Shown: in pieces, positions 46,201-56,900 of the stretch
Layout of the letters: each line of letters opens with the position of its first letter
Numbering within the stretch: the stretch's first letter is position 1
Source: Stemphylium vesicarium
Lineage: Eukaryota; Ascomycota; Dothideomycetes; Pleosporales; Pleosporaceae
Assembly: GCA_004380135.1 (NCBI GenBank)
Contig: QXCR01000009.1
Span: 1 to 64,000, forward strand
Direction: 5' to 3'
Length of the DNA: 64,000 nt
Made by a program: the position numbers and the translations under genes
The notes under the pieces: generated by a model
Databases searched by the model: none
Told to the model about the DNA's origin: nothing
The model's input: the letters and a program-made list of their open reading frames with translations, nothing else

Positions 46201-49200
46201 GACTCGATCCGCCTCTGAAGGGACACATACACAGCCTCCGCGTTGGAGAGTTGTGAACATCTCCTCTAGCGAGTTGTCGAATGTGTACGAGGCAAATTGG
46301 AGCATGCGCGAGTTCTCATCGAGCCCAATCTTAGTACCGTGTGCTTCAGCGCTGGTCACAATGGCTGAGTGCTCAAGCACGACGCCCTTGGGGCGCCCTG
46401 TGCTTCCGCTAGTGAAAATCACAAAGACAGGATGCTGTGGTCCCACGCTCGTGCAGATTGGTCCGCAAACTGGGGGCAGACCATTGAGAAGTGAGTCGTC
46501 TACCACGACCACCTTTTCCACGAGCCCATCAAACTTCGCCGCGCGTACGGCGGAAGTCAACACTATCCTTGCATCGGCATCTTCGAGGCGTGTTTGGAGC
46601 GCGGATGCAGGATGGGTGGCGTCAAGGGGAACAGCGGCTCCACCTGCCTTGAGGACGGAAAGCATGGCGATGACCGCGAAAGCGCTCTTGTCGAAGCAAG
46701 TCGGGACGAATATTTCAGGTCCAACTCCCAGCTGGGTGAGATGATGCGCCAACCGGTCCGTTACATCGTCTAGCTCCGCGTATGTGTATTCACCATCGTG
46801 TGCGCAAACGGCTTGTGCTCCAGGTTGGCGTGTGGCCCATCGTGCAAATCTGTGGTGTACGCACTCATTGATAGTGGCAGGCATGACATTCCAATCGTGG
46901 ATAGTCTGGAGATGCTTTGGACTGACATGGTCCAGGTCTGAGATGGTCCGCTTGGCGTTGAAAACAATATTCTCCAATGCCCGGACAAAGGTGTTGGACA
47001 CATTGTTTGCTTGTACTGCAGTGAGGTAGTCCGTCCAATAATCTAGATCGACCGCTGCCGTTTCATCGCCCACTTCAATGTTGACACTAACCGGATACCT
47101 GCGCATGCCGTTAGTAGATTTTGTGAAAAGCTTTTTCACGAAAGTAAGCACTTACTCTGTCGGATCGTAGATCGGGCGAACTTCTCGAAGGCACACGCTC
47201 GCGCTGTCGACAACTTGCTCTTGGGGCAAACGGCGGTAAGACAGCGCAGTGTTGAACAAGCTAGCACCTGACAGTTCGAGGGCGTGTTGCACATCTGCTA
47301 AGGATGTGTGACGATGTGGAAGAGCCTCCATGTAGTCTCTCTGGACATCCTGCAACAAATCAAGAAGGCATCGGGAACCATCCGACAAATCTACGCGGCA
47401 GGCCAGAGTATTGATCATTGGCCCGACGATGTCTTGGACGTCATGGATTTCTTCTGAGTCGCGCGCCGATGTGAGATAACCGAAGGTAACATCGCTGCTT
47501 CCAATGTAGCAACTAATGGTGAGAGCCCATGCCGTGTGGAAGATGTTTGAGAGAGTGATGCCGTTCGTGTTGCAAAAATGCTGCAGGTCGACCAGGCTGA
47601 TGCTGGTCAAGTCCATACGGATAGTCATGAGCTTCTTCTCAACTTGCTGACCCAGGCCATCGTCCAGAACTGGAAATGAAGAGACCTCGCTGCCATTGAG
47701 ATACGATTTCCAGAAATCGAGACTAGCCTCCTCCGGTTGTTTGTTGAGCCAGGCGATGTACGCGCTGAACGGAGTACACTCAAGCGGCAATTGACCCACG
47801 CATGCTGTTCTCAGCTCGCTGATAAGTAGGCTCATTGAATGTCCGTCCATTATTGCATGACTGATATCCAGAGAGCAAAGCATTTGCCGGTTTGCAGTTG
47901 TACATATGGTGAAGCGGTGGTTCGGACATTTGCCGTGATTGTAGATGGTGGATCGTTGCTGCTCGATGAGTCGGATTGCATCGTGCTCATCAGCCGCCTC
48001 GAGGTGCACGATGTTGGCCTCGACATGCTTAAGCACAATCTGGTTGTAGAGGCCCTTGACACCGATATTCTCAACGAAGACGGTCCGCAGCGCTGGATGA
48101 CGCTGTACCACTTGCTGCCAAGCCTCAGCAACAGCCTTTGGGGACAAGATCCGCTGTGTCGGCGCTACGATTTCATGCATGGTGGCAGCAGCATAAAACC
48201 CCGCGTCTTTGGTTTGTGACAGCAGGAGGCCCTCTTGCATACTTGAGCAAGGGTATATGTCTTCCACGTCGGTGTCCTGTATGCCCATAGCTGAAAGCCG
48301 GTCAAGGATTGAATAGAAGCTGGCTTCCGTCAACGAGAGCAGAGGGAAGTCGCTCAGCGTTGGTTTCGGGTCCAACGCGTTGAGACCTCTGATCATATCC
48401 GAAATCGTCGTCTGGCACTCCGAGATCCACCTCTGGATCAAGGGCTGGTGTTGCATGTTGCGGTTGAAAGTGAATGCAACCTTGAGGTGTCCTTTGAACA
48501 CAAAAGCGGAAATCTCGAAAAGGCCCCACCGGCATGTCTGATGGCCAAAATCAGACGTGCCACCAGCCTTGCCAGTCTCACCAGCCATGGTACCTAGGGG
48601 CTGGAGGAGGGCGTCCGCCCTCTCGAGTTGTTGATACTGGCCGAGGTAATTGAACAAGATTTCCATTGGCCAGTGAGACTCGAAGCTTTCGCGTCCCTCC
48701 GCTGTGAGACAGCGTCGAGCAAAGTAAGGCCGACCATTTCCAGGAATCCGGCGCTTGAAGTCTTTGGTCTTACGGACAGTGTCCGTACCGTTGTCTGAAG
48801 GAGTAACGAGAATGGGCGACAGCGCTGTGAACCATCCAACTGTGCGGGTGATGTCGATGCTGGGTTCCCAAGGTTCGCGGCCGTGGCCTTCATTGAATAT
48901 GGCGGGAATTGGTCTATCAGTGAACACCTGAGACCAAGACTGGATGAGTGATGCAAGCAAGACTTCGACCGGTTCCGTTTTGTAAGCAGTGTGGCAGGTA
49001 GTGAGAAATGCCGAGCTGAGCTCTTTGTCGAGCTCGAAGCTGGCATGACTGGCGTTGCCATAGGTGTTATCCTGATGCTGGATTCCCCAGTACGTGAAAT
49101 CCATGGGAGGAACATCAACCTCGGGGAGGACCTGGCTGAGCTCTAGTGACTCAGCATGTTCTTGTTGCAGTTCCGCCCATTTCTGGAACGGAAGTGCGGG

Positions 49201-50039
49201 CGACAGAAGCTGTCCACCCTTCAATATCTCTTCAAGCTCTTCCAACAAGAGCCGCCACGTGACCAAGTCGACAACCAGGTGGTGGCCTGTAAGAAAAGCG
49301 AATTGTTGAGTGCCGTAGTCGAAGAAATCGGCAGCAAACAGAGGCCCCTGGGAATGGTCGAGACATTGCTGTGTGTTCTCGATCAAGGAGTCAATCTTGG
49401 CTTGAGAGGTTACAGCTGAATGGCGGAACCGATAAGAGCCATCAATGTCGTCTGGGGTGAAGATCAGCAACTGCACAGGGCGAATACAACGTGGAGCCGA
49501 GGGGAAAGGTAAAGAATGTATGAGGGGATAAGCCGAAAACAATCAGCATGAGCTAACATACTTGTGAGACGCTGTTGCCATCCATGCTCATATGATTGGG
49601 AGAATCGGGCTCGAAGCATCGAATGACGCGACACGAGCTGCTTCACTGCGGCATGGAATTCGTTCGCACTGGTTTTGCGTGCGACACGAAGATAGAAAGA
49701 TTGGTTGAAGTGACCATCGGTGTTTGGTCTTTGGAAATAGAGAGACTGAATGGGTGAAAGATCAAAGTCCTCATCAAAGTACTCTTGGTGGTCGTATGAC
49801 GAGCTCTCGACCTCTTTGACAGCAGTTGCCAGTTGAATGATGGACCGGCTTCGAAGGACTTCTTGCACGCCAAGGCTCATACCATCTTTGCGACACTGAC
49901 CAACGACTTGCATTGCAGAGATGGAGTCTCCGCCAACCGAAAGAAATGATTGGTCAAGAGGAACGTGCGGTAAATTGAGCACGTGAGCCCAGATGGATTG
50001 GAGACTTTGCTCCATCCGATTGGTGGAGAGTGAAGCCAT
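28255..50039 (-). CDS. NPS4: Giant NRPS, NPS4/AbNPS2 type: T-E-C-A-T-C-A-T-E-C-A-T-C-A-T-E-C-T-C-T*
   Basis: Three exons (50039-49562, 49451-47156, 47098-28255) give 7,205 residues with exact phases. Introns are 110 nt (GTATGT...CCCCAG) and 57 nt (GTAAGT, branch CTAACG, GCAG). The start ATG has context CTCACAATGG. Carrier serines lie at about residues 39, 1572, 2655, 4209, 5284 and 6442; the seventh carrier (~7111) reads LGGDIM, without Ser. Epimerase motifs: HHLVVDLVTW (~219), HHLVIDIVSW (~2840), HHLVIDLVSW (~5465). Condensation motifs: SHAIMDG (~694), HHAIYDS (~1775), SHVINDG (~3309), HHALYDG (~4414), NHSVIDG (~5949), SHAQYDG (terminal, ~6752). Adenylation cores (TSGSTG/TSGTTG) are near 1155, 2237, 3770 and 4864. 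There is no thioesterase or reductase, so release should be cyclisation by the terminal C domain. The expected product is a D-L-D-L-D-L hexapeptide. From memory, AbNPS2 has about this length and four full modules. Confidence 0.95.
34150..35720 (-). other. NRPS adenylation domain 4 (module 5), A10 motif degenerate
   Basis: The domain spans roughly residues 4720-5245, with FTSGSTGVPKG, NGYGPTETT and YRTGDLVQY. The A10 motif is STKFDKK instead of SGKLDRK, but the catalytic lysine is kept. The hand-aligned code is D-A-A-F-T-G-G-I-F-K. The domain is followed by a carrier and an epimerase, so a D residue is predicted. Confidence 0.8.
37380..38990 (-). other. NRPS adenylation domain 3 (module 4)
   Basis: The domain spans roughly residues 3630-4165, with FTSGTTGKPKG, NAYGPTECA, YKTGDLVRY and SAGKLDRN. 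The hand-aligned code is D-A-I-L-V-G-A-V-V-K, an aliphatic-looking pocket. It has no epimerase after its carrier, so an L residue is predicted. Confidence 0.8.
42020..43640 (-). other. NRPS adenylation domain 2 (module 3)
   Basis: The domain spans roughly residues 2080-2620, with FYTSGSTGKPKG, NGYGPTECA, YKTGDLVKY and PSGKLDRR. The hand-aligned code is D-A-I-A-F-V-G-C-V-K, which looks hydrophobic. It loads a carrier followed by an epimerase, so the residue is predicted to appear as D. Confidence 0.8.
45300..46880 (-). other. NRPS adenylation domain 1 (module 2)
   Basis: The domain spans roughly residues 990-1520. It has core motifs FTSGSTGRPKG, YGPSEAS, CTGDLVQY and TSGKLDRK. By hand alignment to GrsA positions 235-331 plus the A10 lysine, the ten specificity residues read D-N-E-D-C-G-Q-I-N-K. 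I do not recognise this code. The second site (N at 236) and E at 239 differ from the other three domains, suggesting a different, possibly polar, substrate. Confidence 0.8.
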
Positions 50040-53000
50040 TGTGAGTTGCGGAGTGCGCAGAACCTGACAAAGAATGAGTAAGTTCAACAGTGACCGTCAA
50101 CGTAGCCGAGACGGAGATGTCTGCGCTAAGCTGATGAAGAATGACGGCTAGAGTCCAAAAAACGATGCAGAATCTCAGCATGGGGCGGATTGATGGACGT
50201 ACCAATGGTCAAATGGCAGGGTATGAAGGTGCTGTAGATTAGCAATGTCCAAGGTTCCAAATACTTACCGTAACGAAAACGGAGAGGTTCAGAGGGAAAG
50301 TATGCGAGGCGGGAGTACGCTCAATGTAGCGAGCAGAAGCACTCGGAAAACAATCAGTAGAAACCAGAGGTGATCACGTCAAAATGGCAGACGGAAAAGA
50401 TGTAACAGCTTAGTACAGAACGTCCGGTTCAAGCAGTTCTTCTAGAGATCACTATCGCCTCTGGAATGCGTTAGAAGACTCGTGCGACACCCGCGGCTCC
50501 TGCATCTCCTGAGCCCTCCATTACAGGCTGGCGAGGCTGAGATGGCGACACTGCTGGGTATTTTCGTCTACCACCAAGCCACACACACTCAAAGAGCATG
50601 GTTTACGAGAGCGAGCCACCAGTGCTTGCAGGCAGACAAACAGGCATTGTAGTCGAGCAGGGTAAACACTAGCTGCAAGGGCCGATATGTGGCCATGGGC
50701 ATGTAGGGATTCTGCGATCGACAGAGCTACTTGCAGAGAGTCGAGCTTGGAGCGTCTGTCGTTGGGTGGTATACCAGGACGGCCATTGCTTCTGGGGAGA
50801 CGCGGTCCACCAAAAGTAGTGCGAACCGAGACCAAATCTCTCAACATGGAAAAGCAAAACGTGCTTGGAAAGTCGGTGACCGACTGCGCGGAGGGCGACG
50901 TTGCGAGGCGTGAGGCCGGCTGCGAAGGTCGGCATTGCGAGGGCGACAAAGTTTGAGGTGTGAGCCGCGGATGTAGAGAACATCCATATTGTGGCGTCGA
51001 CATATTCAAGCGTGTGGATACCCCATCTCGTGTTGAGCTGGGAGAGGAGATGCGCGGTGAAAGAGGTGAGGTTTCGACGCGTCAGTGGCGACCCGCTTCG
51101 GGGAAGGCCAACGACACGCGCCCTCGGGAAAAAAGAATGGATGCCGGGGCGGCGCTTATGTAAGTGATTAGCGCGCCATGCCGAAATAGAACTCCATCTA
51201 GCCAGCCATGGCCGGATGGCCTTCTCCGCCAGCCCGGCCCTGCCAACAGAAGCTGCCACGGGGTCGCCATGATTGCTTCTTGTCGCCTCGTCAGACGCAC
51301 CAGAAAAGAGAGGGAAAGAAATCTGCTACACTCGGCCAGCAGCCATAAGCTTCAGTCCATTCGGCTTCGAGGCGAGCGAGTCGGCCGCCGTCTTCATGGC
51401 TGCTTGTACCCCGCCCGCCGTGCGCTGCCTGCCCAACACGCCGGCGGAAGGTCCTCTCCGCTGCGGCTTCATACGCCACCTCGCTCATCCCTTCACAAAG
51501 CTGCAGATGCTACCAAGCCTTTGCATCTTTACGAGAAGCGGCCTGCCCGTTCCGCGGGGTGTACCGCGACTATAGCGATACTGGTGTCCGCCAAACGGCT
51601 ACCGCATCCTTGAGTCCCATACCCCCTCCAAGTTGCCAATCCAAAGAGGGCGTCGTCGCCCGTCCTCACTGGCCATCTGCCGGCTCCAGCCGCTGCATCC
51701 CAGGGTTCCGGTCGCCTCTCCCCCACCCATGCCCCGTTCCAAGCTCAAGCCTCCGTCTCCCTGCTACTGATCACCCGCGAATCGTCATGTCTGTAGTAGG
51801 TAGCCCGTAAGCAAAGGTCACACCACCGTGCCAGCCCCCCCGTTGTGGGAGACGTTGACAGTGAGCTCGTCCCAACCCGGTTACGTCTCGAACATTCCAT
51901 GACACAGATTATCTTTTCGTCGCCCACCTGGGATCAATAGTGCCTCATTCACCTCCCCAGTTAGGCCACTGACTCAACTCTATTCTTTGTAGATCTACAA
52001 CACTTATTCGCCGGCTTTTGACTACACTGTGGGGTAAACAGGTCTCCCAAGGACCTAACATCCTATCTGCATGAACCCCAGGTCCTTGACATTACCCATA
52101 CGGGCTGCGCAAGCCACGGTCTTCTCGCGTGCCACCATGACAGCCCCAGATTAATGAGGCAAGGCTTCAAGCTCTTTCGGCGCGGCCGTCACGACCTGCG
52201 GCTGGCGATTGGAGTTGATAAGATCGGCGCTGCATCGAGTATCACCCCGCTTGGAGTCTGACTGCTTGCCGTTCGATGTATCTTGTGAGCAAAGCGACCT
52301 CGAACCGTGACTACCAAAAAGGGACCTACATGCCAACGAGAAGTGGGTCGGCGCGTAGAGTCCATCAGGTTCGGATCCTTGGTCACAGACCCACGAACCC
52401 CTTTTGTCTCTACGCTCTACCTCTCGGAGGGCCGTGTCCATTCCCTACGCTTTTGTGTATTTTCCTGCCAAAAGGCTAAAGTTTTTTATGGCCTCCGAAA
52501 CGAGACTTGAAACAGTCGAACATGGTCAATTCTCCAACTGTGCTTTCAATAGACATCTCGAATTTTGCGGTTTCAGATCATCTTTCTACCTTCGACGAGA
52601 CGCCCTTTTCGCAAGGCCCAAAATAGCCTATTCTCCAGGTGCTGATCCTCGTTTGCATCTCATGAAAATGGTGATCTTCAAGCTCGGGGCGGACTGAAGA
52701 TCCCGAGAAATTTTCCATGGGACCAAACAAGATGCTCGAAACCTGTAGGTCAAGGACAGATGGCGCAAGATGCATATGTTCGGGACTAGGCGCGACAGCT
52801 ATTTCTCCACATGGCTGGCGTACGAGAATGCATCAAGCCAAGAAACAAGTCGCTCCGGCTAGACACACCAGCCAATTTAATGGTGGGTTTCCGTTAAACT
52901 GTCACTGTTGGAGACGACAATGCCGCGCTGTCTGTTCGCGAGTACTCAGTAGAGAGCCAACGAAGCGCCAATGGCACAACGCTGGTTACTTTTGACGGTA

Positions 53001-53966
53001 ATACAACTGAGATTCCGCGGTAGGCCCTAGTCCGTTCTTGGTGCGACAGGAAGCTAAACACGGATGGCTTTGCCCCAGTCACCCGCAAACGCTGTCAATA
53101 TTTCGGTCGAGCCAACGGGAACAAGTAAAAACGTCGCCCTGGTCAAGTGCCAGGGCAAATCGAGCATGATCAGCCATTGTGACAGCAGTAGTTCAGTATT
53201 ACAAAGCCACCAGCTCCTGCTTCGGCCGTGCCAAGCCGCTGGCGTGGTCGCGCAATTAAGGTTGAGGATCCCTTCCCGAGCCGCCGTCATTCAACGCAGG
53301 AATGCAGGGTGAGGGGCGTGGCGTCCATCCTTTCTGCGAAAACCGATGGGAAAGCGGCTTAACCAGATCCAAGGCCGCATGCACGTTCCTTGTCCTTTTG
53401 TACGTCTTACCAACGCATGCATGCACTGGTTCCGCACCAGGTTTTGATCATTGCATGTACGCCTTCAACTACCGGATTGAATATGGATACTGAATATCCG
53501 GGATTACTCTCCGCGTCTGCATGGCATCCGCATCGGTCTATTACGAGGTTGATCATGCTACAGAGGGCCGATCCTATCTCGTAAACGTGGAAATAGGGAG
53601 TCATCATCCGTCTACTAAGACTACGTAAAGCTTAGTAGCGGTCTCGTGAGAACGAATGGTAGCGTCTGTGCGCTACTGGAAGCCTGATGCAGTGGCACGG
53701 CGAAGCTTGGGTCTCGCGAGGTTGCATGCACATACTACTGTGGTGTCCAAGCCTGTGAAGCAGGTGTGCAGGCACATGGACGCCTCTGAGGTAGGTGAAG
53801 AAGGAAAGTATCATTCTGCCACCGGCCCACTTGATCATCTATTTACACGAATTTCTTGGGCCGATTAGGGGCGTGTTGAGTTATGAACCCCCCGCATTGC
53901 AACCATACTTCCTTTAATGCTCCTCCGCAATCCTGAGCAACTCGCATCAGTTCACTCACACTCACC
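50040..53966. promoter_or_regulatory. 3.9-kb divergent intergenic region between NRPS and ABC exporter
   Basis: The NRPS (minus) and the exporter (plus) start on opposite sides of this region, so it should hold both promoters and allow shared control. No gene is supported inside. The longest frames (minus 50669-51259, plus 51164-51613) are compositionally biased and overlap each other; neither encodes an adenylation domain. A possible acceptor (TTTGTCAG) lies about 30 nt before the NRPS ATG, so a leader intron or an upstream non-coding exon is possible. A run of alternating purine/pyrimidine palindromes (gcatgcatgc near 53415) was noted, but no known transcription-factor site is claimed. Confidence 0.45.
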
Positions 53967-56900
53967 ATGGCTTCGAGGCCGAATGAGAACTGCACGTCAG
54001 TCGACGACACCTTTGGTCCATATGCAGGACCTCACTGCCGAGGGGGGTTCGACTTTACTCTTCTTTTCTCTGAAGTTTTCCTTTCTATAGTACCATTGTC
54101 TATACTCCTTGCCATCGTGCCTTTCAGAGCCTACTTTCTCTGGAGGAGCCCAGTCAAGGTGTCAAAGTCGACCTCGTTGTACACCAAGCTGGTATGTAGC
54201 TGTTCCACATACCAGATCAACCGCTAAACTTTGCATCACAGATAGCATGGGGCCTGTTTGCTGGATTCGAACTCGCCCTTCTTGTCATATGGGCAAACCG
54301 CAAAGTACCCAGGAGCCGCGTAGAGCTACCTTCTGCTGCCATCAACTTTGTTGGTGCAGTCGTACTAGGCCTCTTCTCCTTCGTCGAACACCTTCGATCG
54401 ATCCGCCCGTCGTTCTTGCTGAACATTTACCTGTGCTTCACTTTCTTGTTTGACATCGAACGCTCCCGCAGCTATGCACTCTCTGCTGATCTTGGGCTTG
54501 TCGCTACCGTGTTCGCCACTCGACTTGCGGTCAAGTTGTTCCTGGCGATAGTCGAGGCAAAGGACAAGCGGAATCATCTTCTCGAGGGATTCTCTGATTA
54601 CCCCCCAGAAGCCACAAGCGGTATATACAAGCTAGCCTCTTTCTGGTGGCTCAATGAGCTCTTCAGGAAAGGGTTTTCCAATGCCTTGGCTGTAGACGAC
54701 CTGTTTCATCTGGACAAACATCTACGCGCAGACTACATGCATCATGCGCTTGACTCGGCATGGTCCCGGTGTAAGTTTGAACCCTGTCTCCTCCTACCAG
54801 AAAACCTGTTGACCACCTGGATTTTCTCAGTGACCAAAGTCAGTCCTAACTCGCTCTTCACCACGACCCTGGGCAAATTGAAGTGGCCCATCTTGGCAGT
54901 CGTCCCCCCACGCCTGTGTCTGATTGGTTTCAACTTCTGTCAGCCCTTTCTCATCAACAGAGCGGTCAAATACTCTGAAGATGCACCAAGTGCTCAAGGC
55001 GACAACATCGGATACGGCTTGATCGGCGCATACGTCCTTGTCTTTGTCGGTATTGCTGTCTCCACTGGCCAGTACATGCACTTGACGTTTCGCTTCATCA
55101 CCCAGATGCGAGGTGGTCTCATCTCAATGCTGTACAACAAAGCTACCGACGTCGCACTAACCGATGTGGACACCGCTTCGTCGTTGACGCTCATGAGCGC
55201 TGACGTGGAGAGGATTGTCACCGGCATGGAAACCGGCCATGAGGTAAGCGATTCTGATATATTCCCTGAACCTTGGGCAGTAGCTAACAGGGGCAACGCA
55301 TTTAGATCTGGTCCAATTCTCTGGAGATTGCACTCGCAATGTACCTCCTCGAGCGCCAGTTAGGCGCTGCATGCGCTATTCCCATCGGTATTGCTGTTCT
55401 GTCTCTGCTAGGCTCGATCGGGGCTACTAGCCTTATCATGCAGCGTCAAGCTCTATGGCTTGAAGGCATAGAGCGACGCATAGAAGCCACCAGCGCCATG
55501 CTCAGTTCGATGAAGGGTGTGAAGATGGGTGGTCTTACCGAAGTCTTGCGAGACGATCTTCACAAGCTTCGCATTGACGAGCTTAACATTTCCAAGAAGT
55601 TCCGCAAACTCCTCATCTGGACTATGGGATTCTGTAAGACTTTACCAGCCCATACCGCGCAAAACGTCCGTTAACCCTTCGCAGCTTATATCTCACCCAT
55701 TGTCTCTCCCATCCTCGCCTTTGCCGTCTTCTCGATCATTGCGAAGAACCGAGATGGTGAAAGCTCGCTCGACACTGCAACCGTCTTCACATCCCTCTCG
55801 TTGTTTACGTTGCTTACTGAGCCGCTCGGCTCTTTGATCATGGCTCTATCTTCACTCATGGGCGGAGTTGGTTCATTCCAACGAATCCAAGAGTTCATCT
55901 CCACAGCACCACGCGCGGAGCGTCGCAAATTTCCCTCTGTTCATGGAGGCAGTGTGACCTGGTTATCAGATGCAGGTAGCGTATCCGAGAAGGGCTCCGA
56001 AGTCTCTCAAAAGAGCAACATGTCTATCGAGGTTAGGGAGTCCAATACGCTTGGCCCCCAAGCCATCGTCATCGAAAACGGTTACTTCGGCTGGGATGAG
56101 GAGAAGCAGCCAAACGGTACCTTGCAGCAGATCGACATGGTTGTTCCACGAGGAAAGATCACCATGGTTGTCGGACCTGTCGGCTGCGGCAAATCAACCT
56201 TGCTAAAAGCTATCCTTGGAGAGCTTCCGGTCATGGGTGGCTCCCTGCAGGTATCTTCCCATCGCATCGCATTGTGCGACCAGACTCCATGGCACGTCAA
56301 CGGTACTGTCAAGGAGTGCATCATTGGTGTGTCAGACTTTGATCAGCGTTGGTACTCATCGGTTGTGCGCAGCTGCGCCTTGGACGAAGATCTCGGCAAT
56401 CTGCCTCAGGGTGATCAGACCCAGGTTGGCAGCAAGGGTATCGCATTGAGCGGCGGGCAAAGCCAGCGAATTGTGAGACGCCCCCGCTTTCCGCCCCACC
56501 CCCACTTTGAACACCCTACTAACGATCATCTTGCATAGGCCCTCGCACGAGCAGTGTACGCACAAAAAGACATCATCATCCTCGATGACTGCCTCAGCGG
56601 TCTCGACGGTCAGACCGAAAATCGCATTTGGCACAGTCTCTTTGGGAATGAAGGGCTACTCAGACGCTGCAGGACGACCGTCTTGATCTCGTCTTCCTCC
56701 GCGAAGCGCCTACCCTACTCCGACCATATCGTTGCTCTTGACCAAGATGGCAAAATCTCTGAATCAGGTCCTTTCGAGAGACTCAACACTTCTGGCGGCT
56801 ACGTGTCTGCTTTCGATCTCGCACTTGCCGACTGGGACTACAGCCCTGAGAAGCACATCTACGAGGCACCTCCTAGGTACACTGAACGTCAAACCGATGA

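Noticed and set aside
50669..51259. A 196-codon minus-strand frame just upstream of the NRPS, considered as a missing adenylation domain or first exon.
   Set aside because: No adenylation core motif, no start context, GC-biased composition, and an overlapping open frame in another register. It does not connect to the carrier exon by a convincing splice.
51164..51613. A 149-codon plus-strand frame in the divergent promoter.
   Set aside because: Arg/Ser/His/Pro-rich low-complexity translation with overlapping frames on both strands; no domain or signal peptide.
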